Shown here in pieces: positions 14,677 to 21,883 of a stretch of 36,300 bases of DNA. Location: NCBI GenBank assembly GCA_020346765.1, contig CP070788.1, positions 2,497,119 through 2,533,418 on the forward strand. The letters run 5' to 3'. The notes under the pieces were generated by a model. It had not been told where the DNA came from. It saw only the letters and a program-made list of their open reading frames with translations, and searched no databases. Both the position numbers and the translations under genes were made by a program. Origin of the DNA: Nitrospiraceae bacterium. GTDB lineage: Bacteria; Nitrospirota; Thermodesulfovibrionia; UBA6902. Positions within the stretch are counted from its first letter, which is position 1, and each line of letters starts with the position of its first letter.

Positions 14677-14695
14677 TATCTTGTATTTCAAGATA
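14677..14695 (-). other. 7-bp hairpin in the lipoprotein mRNA leader
   Basis: 14677-14683 (tatcttg) pairs exactly with 14689-14695 around a 5-nt loop, close to the predicted 5' end (about 14703) and clear of the ribosome-binding site. Such 5' stems often stabilise abundant mRNAs such as those of outer-membrane proteins. Confidence 0.45.
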
Positions 14696-14709
14696 TTTAG
14701 TTACTACTA

Positions 14710-14738
14710 TAGATATACTATTCTCAGCCCATTTGCAA
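14710..14738 (-). promoter_or_regulatory. Promoter of the Ala-zipper lipoprotein
   Basis: TTGCAA (complement of 14733-14738), 17-nt spacer, TATCTA (complement of 14710-14715). The leader would be about 50 nt. The same TTGCAA -35 hexamer appears at the aconitase promoter. Confidence 0.6.
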
Positions 14739-14745
14739 GCTTTTT

Positions 14746-16662
14746 CTACTGCCGCCGTACGGAATTCAGCAGGCCTCCCGCAAGGAGTATTTCCCGCTGC
14801 CTTTTGCTCAGGCCATGCTCCGCTGTATAGGTCCTGCCATTCTCATCATCAATAAGCGTTATGAACGGCGAATTCCTCACCTCCTCAGCCAGCCGGGGAA
14901 ATTCAATCCGGCTGTCCCGGTCAAGGGAGTCATAGACCTCGGAGGGAACAGTAAGGGGCAGAATACCGAAGTTGATGAGGTTGTCCTTGTGGATCCGGGC
15001 AAAAGACCTGGCAAGCACAGCCTTGACCCCCAGATACATGGGCGCCAGGGCAGCATGCTCCCTGCTTGAGCCCTGGCCGTAGTTCAGCCCTCCCAGGATG
15101 ATGCCCCCGCCCGAGGATTTGGCCCGTGACGGGAATTCAGCGTCAACCTTGGCAAAGACATACTCGGAAATGGCAGGGATGTTCGACCGCAGGGGCAGTA
15201 TTTTTGCACCGGCAGGCATAATGTCATCGGTGGTTATGTTGTCTCCTACCTTGAGGACAACCCGGGTCCTGAGGGACTCTTCGAGGGGCCCCTTGACCGG
15301 GAAGGGCTTGATGTTCGGGCCCCGTTCAATCCGGACGCTTTCAGGATCCTCCGCAGGAGGAATGATCATGGAGTCATCGCTGATATACTGTTCGGGAAGG
15401 CCGATCCTGAGGGAATCCTTCACCAGGTCACGGGGGTCGGTGATTGTACCGGTAATGGCCGAGGCAGCAGCGGTCAGGGGGCTGCAGAGATATACCTGGT
15501 CATTGACAGTGCCGCTCCTGCCCGGGAAGTTCCTGTTGAACGTTCTCAGTGACACGGTGTTCGTCGCAGGAGACTGGCCCATGCCGATGCAGGGGCCGCA
15601 GGTACACTCCAGTACTCTCGCCCCTGCGGCAACGAGGTCGGCAAGGGCACCGTTCTGTGTGATCATCTGCAGCGCCTGCCGGGAACCGGGGCTCACGGTG
15701 AGGCTCACATCGCTGTGTATCCTTTTCCCCTTAAGAAGCGCGGCGGCGGTCATGAGGTCCGCAAAGGATGAGTTGACACAGCTCCCGATGCATACCTGCA
15801 TTACGGGTGCTCCCGCCACTTCCCTGACGGCCCTGACATTGTCGGGGCTTGACGGCGCGGCAATGAGCGGCTCCAGCAACGCCAGGTCAATCTCGATCTC
15901 TTCATCATAGCGGGCGCCTGCGTCAGGCTTCAGCTCCACCCAGTCCTTCTCCCGGCCCTGGGCCTTCAGGAACTCCCTCGTCTGTTCATCGGAGGGAAAT
16001 ACCGAGCAGGTAGCGCCCAGTTCAGCGCCCATGTTGGTGATGGTTGCCCTCTCGGGAACCGTGAGGTTCCTGATACCCACACCGCCGTACTCGATGACCT
16101 TGCCCACACCGCCTTTCACAGTCATTCTCCTGAGGACCTCCAGAATAATGTCCTTGGCAGTGACGCCTGCCCCGAGTTCTCCCTTCAGGACGACCCGGAC
16201 CACCTGGGGCATGACAAGCCAGAATGGCTCTCCCGCCATGGCCAGCGCCACACTGAGTCCGCCTGCGCCGATGGCAATCATACCGATGGCACCGGCGTTA
16301 GGAGTATGACTGTCCGAACCGAGCAGGGTCTCGCCGGGGCAGGCAAACCTTTCAAGGTGGACCTGGTGGCAGATGCCGTTTCCGGGCCGGGAAAAATAAA
16401 CACCGTATTTGCTCGCGATGGTCCTGAGAAACCGGTGATCATCGGCATTTTCATACCCCGTCTGGAGGGTATTGTGGTCAACGTAGCTGACGGACAGCTT
16501 TGTCCTGACTCTGGGAATACCCATGGCTTCAAACTGAAGATATGCCATCGTTCCCGTGGCATCCTGGGTCAGTGTCTGGTCTATCGAAATGGCGATCTCG
16601 CTTCCCGGCGTCATTTCCCCTGACACAAGGTGTGTTGATATAATTTTCCCTGTTACGTTCAT
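14746..16662 (-). CDS. Aconitate hydratase, Aquifex-type
   Basis: [4Fe-4S] enzyme interconverting citrate and isocitrate. 638 residues, the short single-chain form first known from Aquifex, not the 850-900-residue AcnA/AcnB. Active-site and cluster segments are intact: LGSDSHT (114-120), cluster cysteines in CIGSC (291-295) and CGPC (355-358), and in the swivel domain GDNITTDDI and YGQGSSREHAAL. Homoaconitase or isopropylmalate isomerase large subunits are shorter and lack the fused swivel domain. It stands alone in its own transcription unit with a consensus-spaced promoter and an 11-bp palindrome at the predicted transcript start. ATG 16662 with GGAGG about 10 nt upstream. Confidence 0.95.
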   Translation of the reverse strand: MNVTGKIISTHLVSGEMTPGSEIAISIDQTLTQDATGTMAYLQFEAMGIPRVRTKLSVSYVDHNTLQTGYENADDHRFLRTIASKYGVYFSRPGNGICHQVHLERFACPGETLLGSDSHTPNAGAIGMIAIGAGGLSVALAMAGEPFWLVMPQVVRVVLKGELGAGVTAKDIILEVLRRMTVKGGVGKVIEYGGVGIRNLTVPERATITNMGAELGATCSVFPSDEQTREFLKAQGREKDWVELKPDAGARYDEEIEIDLALLEPLIAAPSSPDNVRAVREVAGAPVMQVCIGSCVNSSFADLMTAAALLKGKRIHSDVSLTVSPGSRQALQMITQNGALADLVAAGARVLECTCGPCIGMGQSPATNTVSLRTFNRNFPGRSGTVNDQVYLCSPLTAAASAITGTITDPRDLVKDSLRIGLPEQYISDDSMIIPPAEDPESVRIERGPNIKPFPVKGPLEESLRTRVVLKVGDNITTDDIMPAGAKILPLRSNIPAISEYVFAKVDAEFPSRAKSSGGGIILGGLNYGQGSSREHAALAPMYLGVKAVLARSFARIHKDNLINFGILPLTVPSEVYDSLDRDSRIEFPRLAEEVRNSPFITLIDDENGRTYTAEHGLSKRQREILLAGGLLNSVRRQ

Positions 16663-16717
16663 GGCAGTCGATCCTCCGAAGAATAGTGATGAGCCGCTCT
16701 ACCGGGCAAGAAGCATT

Positions 16718-16748
16718 CCCGTTAGAAGACCTTCGTCCTTCTAACGGG
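16718..16748. promoter_or_regulatory. 11-bp perfect palindrome at the aconitase transcript start
   Basis: 16718-16728 (cccgttagaag) is the exact reverse complement of 16738-16748, 9-nt loop. It begins within a few bases of the predicted aconitase start (about 16746) and has no T-run. It could be a 5' stem-loop in the mRNA or an operator overlapping the start site. Confidence 0.6.
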
Positions 16749-16752
16749 GTAA

Positions 16753-16781
16753 AGTTTAATGGAAGCTGCTGTTTTTTGCAA
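16753..16781 (-). promoter_or_regulatory. Promoter of the aconitase gene
   Basis: TTGCAA (complement of 16776-16781), 17-nt spacer, TAAACT (complement of 16753-16758). The leader to ATG 16662 would be about 85 nt. Confidence 0.65.
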
Positions 16782-16856
16782 TAAAAGCAGAAGACAAACG
16801 CGGGACTGAACGGGGCCCGTTCATGCGTAAACCGCCCGTTTCAGCAACCGGCAGCT

Positions 16857-16885
16857 TTCACATTTCCCCTGAATTGTGTTATAGA
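16857..16885 (+). promoter_or_regulatory. Promoter of the membrane-anchored protein gene at 16952
   Basis: TTCACA (16857-16862), 17-nt spacer, TATAGA (16880-16885) preceded by TGTG, an extended -10. It is divergent from the aconitase promoter 76 bp away. Confidence 0.65.
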
Positions 16886-16901
16886 TAAACAGGAACAACG
16901 C

Positions 16902-16982
16902 ATGTCAGGAAGACCCAGCCTGCGCAGAAGGCGGCCTTCCGGAGCAGAACGATGGACGAGGGAAAAAGCAGGAGCACAATGA
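16902..16982 (+). CDS. Possible Arg-rich leader peptide (26 codons)
   Basis: ATG at 16902 with AGGAA 6-7 nt upstream opens a 26-residue frame rich in arginine (MSGRPSLRRRRPSG...). It overlaps the start of the next gene in another frame. Its TGA (16980-16982) overlaps an in-frame ATG (16979) of that gene, an ATGA arrangement typical of translational coupling. No homology is recognised; it may be chance. Confidence 0.25.
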   Translation: MSGRPSLRRRRPSGAERWTREKAGAQ

Positions 16983-17650
16983 ACGGAAACGAAGCCGGCT
17001 CTTCACGGTGGGTCCGCGTGTTGAGCATTACCGCTATCTGCCTTTCCGTTATCGCCATAAGCATCGCCATCTGGGTCAAGTTCAATATATATGCCTCTTT
17101 TTTTAAGCCCACACAGCTCTCCGCCCGGGAGCAGAAGGCGCTGGACTCCAAGCTCTCCCTGCTCATGGAATCACAGAACCGGAAACCCCCGGCAGAAAGC
17201 CCTTACTATGAACCGGAAGGCCCGGTCAAGCCCGAACCCTATAGTGAAAAGGGAGCAAAGCGGGAGATCAGCCTCACGGAAAAGGAACTGAACGCCATAA
17301 TTGCCAACAACCCCGAGGTCGCCCGGAAAGTTGCCATTGATTTATCGGACAACCTGGTAAGCGTCAAACTGGTCATCCCCGTTGATGAAGACGTCATCAT
17401 CCTGGGCGGCAAGACGCTGCGCATCAGCTTGGGCATCATGCTGGGATATGAAAAGGACAAGCCTCTTGTGGGAATCAGGGGCGTCTCCCTCGGAGGCATC
17501 CCCCTGCCTAATGCCTGGCTGGGCTATATGAAGGACCGGAACCTCGTCGAGGAGTTCGGCACCGAGTCAGGCTTCTGGAAACTCCTTGCCGACGGCGTTC
17601 AGGACCTCAGGGTAAAAGACGGGCATATCCTGATCCGCCTGAAGGAGTAA
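16952..17650 (+). CDS. Membrane-anchored protein with YpmS/DUF2140-like extracytoplasmic domain
   Basis: 232 residues. A short cytoplasmic N-terminus is followed by one hydrophobic helix (about 24-45, VLSITAICLSVIAISIAIWV), a Pro/Glu-rich linker (65-100) and a C-terminal domain starting REISLTEKELNAIIANNPE. The ISLTEKELNAII pattern followed by amphipathic strands and LGGIPLPNAWLG recalls YpmS/DUF2140 or other lipid-binding-like domains. The resemblance is weak, so function is unassigned. ATG at 16952 (GGAG 7 nt upstream) or ATG 16979 (AGGAG 4 nt upstream) are both possible. Single gene between two transcription units. Confidence 0.8.
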   Translation: MDEGKSRSTMNGNEAGSSRWVRVLSITAICLSVIAISIAIWVKFNIYASFFKPTQLSAREQKALDSKLSLLMESQNRKPPAESPYYEPEGPVKPEPYSEKGAKREISLTEKELNAIIANNPEVARKVAIDLSDNLVSVKLVIPVDEDVIILGGKTLRISLGIMLGYEKDKPLVGIRGVSLGGIPLPNAWLGYMKDRNLVEEFGTESGFWKLLADGVQDLRVKDGHILIRLKE

Positions 17651-17697
17651 TGTCCCGCGCCAGTCCCTGTGCCCCCCTATCTCCCTCAATTTTTTTC

Positions 17698-17726
17698 TTG
17701 CACAATTAATAAACTACGTGTTAGAC
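17698..17726 (+). promoter_or_regulatory. Possible promoter of the cold-shock gene
   Basis: TTGCAC (17698-17703), 17-nt spacer, TTAGAC (17721-17726). The -10 is weak. If used, the transcript would start near 17733 and carry the hairpin and T-run at 17759-17795 in a leader of about 115 nt. Confidence 0.4.
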
Positions 17727-17758
17727 TTTTTTAAGTTCAGAAGTTTTTGTACTGGAAA

Positions 17759-17795
17759 GGGCCACAAAGACTTTTAGCTTTGTGGCCCTTTTTTT
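17759..17795 (+). terminator. Intrinsic terminator upstream of the cold-shock gene
   Basis: A perfect 11-bp stem (17759-17769 with 17778-17788, 8-nt loop) is followed by seven T. It may end the transcript of the gene at 16952-17650 (108 nt upstream) or act as a premature terminator inside the cold-shock leader. Confidence 0.92.
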
Positions 17796-17848
17796 GTGGC
17801 GGCTATCATTCTGAAACTTTATTCAACAGCAAGGAGGTAAAAAGCACC

Positions 17849-18049
17849 ATGCCCAGCGGTACAGTAAAGTGGTTCAACGAATCCAAAGGATACGGATTCA
17901 TATCAGGCGAGGACGGAACAGACGTGTTCGTTCATTACTCAGCCATAACCGGCAACGGATACAAGACACTTGCCGAGTTCGACAATGTAAGCTTTGAAGT
18001 TGAGCAGGGCCCCAAAGGCCCCAAGGCAGTCAATGTGGTAAAACTGTAA
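17849..18049 (+). CDS. Cold-shock protein (CspA family)
   Basis: 66-residue single cold-shock domain that binds single-stranded nucleic acid and melts RNA structure. Both RNA-binding motifs are present: RNP1 KGYGFIS and RNP2 VFVHYSAI. The N-terminal [11 protein letters not shown] and the [10 protein letters not shown] end are typical. ATG at 17849 behind a very strong AAGGAGGT. The upstream frame extension (to 17747) runs through the terminator and is not coding. Followed at once by its own terminator. Confidence 0.97.
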   Translation: MPSGTVKWFNESKGYGFISGEDGTDVFVHYSAITGNGYKTLAEFDNVSFEVEQGPKGPKAVNVVKL

Positions 18050-18057
18050 CCTCGAAT

Positions 18058-18093
18058 GACGGGTTCCCCTTTCATGGGGGGCCCGTCTTTTTT
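18058..18093 (+). terminator. Terminator of the cold-shock gene overlapping the amidohydrolase 3' end
   Basis: Stem gacggg (18058-18063) with cccgtc (18082-18087), extended by six further pairs (two G-U) around a 6-nt loop, then six T (18088-18093). The stop codon of the convergent amidohydrolase (18072-18074) lies in the loop region, so the two genes share this segment. Confidence 0.88.
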
Positions 18094-19157
18094 CTGAATT
18101 CCCTGCTCTTCACCCACCTGCCGTTCAGACATATCTCTTTTAATGAAATACCCTGGAGGACAAGAAAGTCTGCCGGCGCATCCTTTTTCAGGGGCCCGAC
18201 AGAAGCCGAGGAAAGAACGGTCTCAGGGGATAAACCGCTTTTTCTGAAAAGCCCCACTTCCTCCCACAGAGACGCTCCGAAGGGGATGAAGGAAGGGCCT
18301 GAGTCACTTCCCGCAAGCAGCGTCACACCCCGGGCCTCTGCCTCCTTTACGGCCGAACAGTGCTGCCCGACTGCACGGGCAATGCTGCTGTATGCCCTGC
18401 CCGATCGGTACGTCTTCTGAAGGCTCTCAAAGGCAATGAGCGTAGGAATCAGTGCAACACCCCTGTTCGCCATCACGTCAAGAACAGGGGGCGAGACGCC
18501 AAGGCCATGAACAATAACGTCCGCCCCGGCCTGGACTGCATCACGAATCGCCCCTTCGCCATTGGCATGGCAGGCAACCTGAAGCCCCCGGGATTTGGCG
18601 CATTCCGCCATATGCGTCAGTTCGGAGAGAGAGAAACCACCGGGGGAAATGTCCCCTGTGTCAGGCATGAAGATACCCGAATTTATGATCTTGATATAAT
18701 CCACGCCTTCACCAGCCAGCCTGTCAATAAGGCCCACAGCCTCTTTCAGGCTCTCAACGCCCTGCCCGAAGTGCCTCCCGTAGGTTCCCGTTCTGAAAAG
18801 GGCCGGTCCAGATGCTCTTACGGCAAAACCCGCTCCTGCCAGATTTTTCAGCTCGCATGCTGAAATTAACCTCCCGCCTCCGTCCCATGCAGCGGTAATG
18901 CCGCATGCAAGAAGCTCATCGATGGCATTTCTGGCCTCCCATACTGGTCCGCCGGGGATATGAAGATGGTGATCGCAGAGGGGGGGCGTTATGGTGCACC
19001 CCGGGAAGTGAAATCTTCTCTCCCCCCTTGCATATGACCCGTTCCGGCTGATCTCCGCAATGATCCCGTCCCTCACCCGCAGGGCCATGCCCGGTACCAG
19101 GCCCTCAGCAGTGAAGAGCGCATCGGCTGTCACAAGAAATTCTTCATGTTTTGCCAT
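18072..19157 (-). CDS. Metal-dependent amidohydrolase (imidazolonepropionase/prolidase-like)
   Basis: 361 residues. The fold is a small N-terminal beta sandwich followed by a TIM barrel. Metal-site residues are visible: DHHLH (HxH on strand 1, about residues 62-66), YIKI near residue 155 (Lys that can be carboxylated), CHANGE with His on strand 5, HGLG with His on strand 6, and GSDSG with the strand-8 Asp. This pattern fits the imidazolonepropionase-like/Xaa-Pro dipeptidase group; the substrate cannot be told. It stands alone between csp and the zinc-ribbon gene. TACAAT (19167-19172, minus) lies only 9 nt before ATG 19157, so the mRNA would be nearly leaderless. Confidence 0.9.
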   Translation of the reverse strand: MAKHEEFLVTADALFTAEGLVPGMALRVRDGIIAEISRNGSYARGERRFHFPGCTITPPLCDHHLHIPGGPVWEARNAIDELLACGITAAWDGGGRLISACELKNLAGAGFAVRASGPALFRTGTYGRHFGQGVESLKEAVGLIDRLAGEGVDYIKIINSGIFMPDTGDISPGGFSLSELTHMAECAKSRGLQVACHANGEGAIRDAVQAGADVIVHGLGVSPPVLDVMANRGVALIPTLIAFESLQKTYRSGRAYSSIARAVGQHCSAVKEAEARGVTLLAGSDSGPSFIPFGASLWEEVGLFRKSGLSPETVLSSASVGPLKKDAPADFLVLQGISLKEICLNGRWVKSREFRKKTGPP

Positions 19158-19221
19158 TGCCCCTGCATTGTATCACAGTGCCCTCCGTGATTGAAGCAGG
19201 CCTGGTTACCTTGTGAACTGA

Positions 19222-19250
19222 ATCACAGATTCGGGCAGGTTTTATATAGT
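19222..19250 (+). promoter_or_regulatory. Promoter of the zinc-ribbon gene
   Basis: ATCACA (19222-19227), 17-nt spacer, TATAGT (19245-19250), giving a transcript start near 19257 and a leader of about 40 nt to ATG 19297. Confidence 0.5.
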
Positions 19251-19296
19251 ATCATGATCTTGAGAACATACGATTATGAAGGCAGGTGCGTCAGAT

Positions 19297-19812
19297 ATGA
19301 AATCCTTATGTCCTTCATGCGGCCATTTGGAATTTGACCCTGTCCGGCAGTGCGAGTGCGGGTATCATGCCGATGACATGGTGACCTCAAAATCGATTAT
19401 GAACGTACTGACAAAGACGGAACCGGGCGAAGCAAAAGAAAGCTCATCAAAAAGACCCCGGCATTCAAAATCACATGCCCCTGATGAAGATGAAGTCATC
19501 AGGGAAATCGACTCATGGCGCTTTTCCTATTCCGAAGAGGATGAGAGCATCTGCCTGGGCACACCGGCGCTGAAGTCATTCAGGCTGCTGCTCAACGCGG
19601 ATACTCTGGAAGAGCTCCTGGAATACCTCTATGCCAGGACAGGCAGAGAGAAGACTCTGAGACGGCTTGAGCTCAATGAGGGCGATCTTGCCGACCTTGT
19701 CCACACCATCCAGAGGATAACCGAAGAAAAACGGTCAAAGATTTCCCTTGCCTTTGACAGCGATGAACTCCGGAAGATAGAGGCCCTGGTCAGCCTGAAG
19801 CTCAGGGCATAA
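19297..19812 (+). CDS. Zinc-ribbon protein of unknown function
   Basis: 171 residues from ATG 19297, chosen because AGGTG lies 8 nt upstream and the zinc ribbon then starts at residue 4; an ATG at 19276 is also in frame. The N-terminal ribbon is CPSCGHLEFDPVRQCECGY (four cysteines as CxxC and CxC). A polar linker (35-70) follows, then a helical acidic C-terminal domain (DEVIREIDSWRFSYSEEDES, TLEELLEYLYARTGREKTLRRLELNEGDLADLVHTI). I do not recognise the family. The ribbon suggests nucleic-acid or protein binding. Confidence 0.8.
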   Translation: MKSLCPSCGHLEFDPVRQCECGYHADDMVTSKSIMNVLTKTEPGEAKESSSKRPRHSKSHAPDEDEVIREIDSWRFSYSEEDESICLGTPALKSFRLLLNADTLEELLEYLYARTGREKTLRRLELNEGDLADLVHTIQRITEEKRSKISLAFDSDELRKIEALVSLKLRA

Positions 19813-19869
19813 ATCCTTTTCTCCGTTGACTCCCCCTGTGAACCTGGTGCGCTCAGTACGCCTCATGAG

Positions 19870-19898
19870 TTGACAAATCACAAGACTGCATTTAGAAT
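19870..19898 (+). promoter_or_regulatory. Sigma-70-type promoter of the TrxR-like gene
   Basis: TTGACA (19870-19875, exact consensus), 17-nt spacer, TAGAAT (19893-19898). The predicted start near 19905 leaves a leader of about 100 nt before ATG 20004. I see no riboswitch in it. Confidence 0.82.
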
Positions 19899-20003
19899 TT
19901 TTACAATCAGGCTTATTCCGTTCATGACGTTATATGACCGGCAGCAAACAGGAGAATCTGTCTCTCTCATCAATCACGATGGTAAAGAAAGCAGGACAGT
20001 GCC

Positions 20004-20954
20004 ATGCGCGAAATACTCTATGATGTCATCATCATAGGAGGCGGCCCGGCGGGCCTGAGCGCTGCCCAGTACGCGGCGCGGGCAAACCTTCAGACCGTTG
20101 TACTTGATAAATCTCCATCCGCAAGCGCCCTTTCCTACACAGGCAGGATTGAAAACTACCCGGGCCTCCTTGAACCACTCCCGGGAAAGGAACTCCTGGA
20201 CAGGTTCCGCGATCAGGCCATAAAGTTTGGCGCTGAATATGTGGAAACGCAGGTCGTGGGGGTGAACTTTGATGCGGACATCAAGGAAGTTCTTGCAACA
20301 GAGCGCGTGTACAAAGGCAAGACCGTCATTATCGCCACAGGCTCCATGGGCAGGAAGCCGGACATCCCCGGTGAGGAGAAGTTTCTCGGCAAGGGCGTCA
20401 GCTACTGTGCCACCTGTGATGCCGCCTTTTTCAAAGGCGAGACCGTGTGCATTGCCGGTGAATCCGATGAAGCAGTCAAGGAGGTGGACGTGCTGACGGG
20501 TTTTGCCAAAACAGTCTATGTTATTGCTCCCTCGGAAAAGCTGAATGCCTCTGCAGGCTCTCCCCCGCTCAACCACCCTTCGGTAAAACTTCTCGCCGGA
20601 TACCGGATCGTCAATATCCAGGGTAACGAAATCGTCGCATCAATCACCATACGGAACACGGAAACAGGTGAGGAACGCGGTCTCGATATGGCCGGAGTCT
20701 TCCTGTATCTCCACGGAAGCAGGCCCGTGGTCAACTTCCTCGATGCAGCGCTTCCGCTGAGTGAAACATCATGCGTTGTCACGCACCGGACAATGGAGAC
20801 CTCTGTGCCCGGTGTCTACGCCGCCGGTGATGTCGCCTGCGGGGAGGTGCGGCAGGTGGTCATTGCCTCGGCATACGGCTGCATAGCAGCCCTTTCCGCA
20901 GAAAAGTTTATCCGCCAGAGAAAACGTATGAAATATGACTGGGGCAAATCCTGA
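20004..20954 (+). CDS. Thioredoxin-reductase-like flavoprotein lacking NADPH-binding motifs
   Basis: 316 residues. The FAD motif GGGPAG (12-17), the redox-active CATC (135-138) and the C-terminal VPGVYAAGDV are intact. The pyridine-nucleotide domain is not: GESDEA (152-157) replaces GGGDSA, and APSEKL (175-180) replaces the HRRDxxRA that binds the NADPH phosphate. Clostridial FFTR and the cyanobacterial DDOR-type flavoproteins show the same losses and use ferredoxin or another flavin route, so this is probably not an NADPH enzyme. The window also encodes an orthodox TrxB (2926-3846), which argues for a separate role. ATG 20004, AGGA about 9 nt upstream, own promoter. Confidence 0.92.
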   Translation: MREILYDVIIIGGGPAGLSAAQYAARANLQTVVLDKSPSASALSYTGRIENYPGLLEPLPGKELLDRFRDQAIKFGAEYVETQVVGVNFDADIKEVLATERVYKGKTVIIATGSMGRKPDIPGEEKFLGKGVSYCATCDAAFFKGETVCIAGESDEAVKEVDVLTGFAKTVYVIAPSEKLNASAGSPPLNHPSVKLLAGYRIVNIQGNEIVASITIRNTETGEERGLDMAGVFLYLHGSRPVVNFLDAALPLSETSCVVTHRTMETSVPGVYAAGDVACGEVRQVVIASAYGCIAALSAEKFIRQRKRMKYDWGKS

Positions 20955-21119
20955 GGGTTCCGCAGTTCCCTAGTGCCATAAAGCCATAGAACTACAGTGC
21001 CACAGGAGTTGAGGGTGCGGAACCGCGCCCCCTGCAACAGCGCTTACCCATTTTCCCGCTTAGGGTGAGGGTACCGCACCCCTGTTCTGACACTTTGGAA
21101 CACGGCACTGTGGCACTTC
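20954..21119 (+). repeat. Octamer-periodic array with inverted second half
   Basis: Starting on the last base of the TGA stop of the TrxR-like gene, seven 8-nt units run to 21009, mostly of the form NNAGTGCC or NNAGTTCC (CTAGTGCC at 20970, ACAGTGCC at 20994). The reverse-complement word GGCACTNN appears in tandem at 21104-21119. An 8-bp inverted pair (21013-21020 with 21074-21081) lies between, and 20996-21005 pairs with 21108-21117. The whole could fold into one long imperfect hairpin in the spacer before the QueG-like gene. Confidence 0.65.
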
Positions 21120-21135
21120 TGTGTTACAATGATCC

Positions 21136-21861
21136 ATGGACCTCACGGCAGAGATCAAGGCCTTCTGCAGAAAAAGCGGAGCAGATTGTGCCGGCATTGC
21201 AGACCTTGTCCTAATTGACGGCCTTCCCGTCATTCCCTCTGATCTACTGGTTCTGTACCGCTATGCCGTGACCGTGGGGATAGGCCTCAGGAACGACATC
21301 GTTGACACCATCATGAACAGACCCTCCGCAAAGTACGCCAGGCATTGCCGGGAGGTCAATCAGGTTTTAAATGATCTTTCGTCCCGTATTTCACACTGGA
21401 TCGAGGAGAAGGGGTACAAGGCTGAAGCAATTCCCGCGTCACAGAAAGTGGACGATGAAGGTCTCTGCGGAAGCATTTCCCATAAGGCTTTAGCCCGGCT
21501 TGCCGGCCTGGGATGGCAGGGGAAAAGCCTCCTTTTGGTCACTCCCGCCTTCGGCCCGAGGGTCCGGCTCACATCGATCCTCACAGACATGCCGCTTCAG
21601 CCGGACAGTCCGCTAAAAAACCGGTGCGGCACATGCACGGAATGCACAGAGGCCTGCCCTGCGGGGGCCATTAAAAACGTCTCAACGGAGAGTCATTATG
21701 CAACTCGCGAGGAGGCGCTCCACCTGGACAGGTGCCACCATCAGCTCCTTGAGTTTCAAAAACTTCCCGAGATCGGATACACCTTCTGCGGGGTGTGCAT
21801 CAGGGTGTGTCCCTTCGGGAAAAAGAAATCGGCCAGAAAGAAAAAAACTGCGGGTCAATAA
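21136..21861 (+). CDS. Double [4Fe-4S] protein, epoxyqueuosine reductase (QueG)-like
   Basis: 241 residues. The C-terminus holds two ferredoxin-type clusters: Cys164/167/170/174 in RCGTCTECTEACPAGAI and Cys218/221/225 in CGVCIRVCPFGKK, plus Cys200. The N-terminal part (GADCAGIADL, GIGLRNDIVDTI, KVDDEGLCGSISHKALARLAGLGWQGKS) has the cobalamin-reductase-like layout of QueG, including the RLAGLGWxGKSLLLVT segment. It is shorter than QueG (about 350-380) and lacks its HEAT-like tail, so it is a relative common in anaerobes rather than QueG proper; the substrate is unknown. TACAAT (21125-21130) lies 5 nt before ATG 21136 and no Shine-Dalgarno sequence is seen. Confidence 0.88.
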   Translation: MDLTAEIKAFCRKSGADCAGIADLVLIDGLPVIPSDLLVLYRYAVTVGIGLRNDIVDTIMNRPSAKYARHCREVNQVLNDLSSRISHWIEEKGYKAEAIPASQKVDDEGLCGSISHKALARLAGLGWQGKSLLLVTPAFGPRVRLTSILTDMPLQPDSPLKNRCGTCTECTEACPAGAIKNVSTESHYATREEALHLDRCHHQLLEFQKLPEIGYTFCGVCIRVCPFGKKKSARKKKTAGQ

Positions 21862-21883
21862 TTTCAGTATCCGGACCGTTCCA

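Noticed and set aside
19979-20023. 14-codon upstream frame before the TrxR-like gene
   Set aside because: No ribosome-binding site and no feature distinguishing it from chance.
20954-21135. Insertion sequence or transposon remnant
   Set aside because: No transposase fragment and no clear target-site duplication; the palindromic layout is better described as periodic words, though mobility is not excluded.
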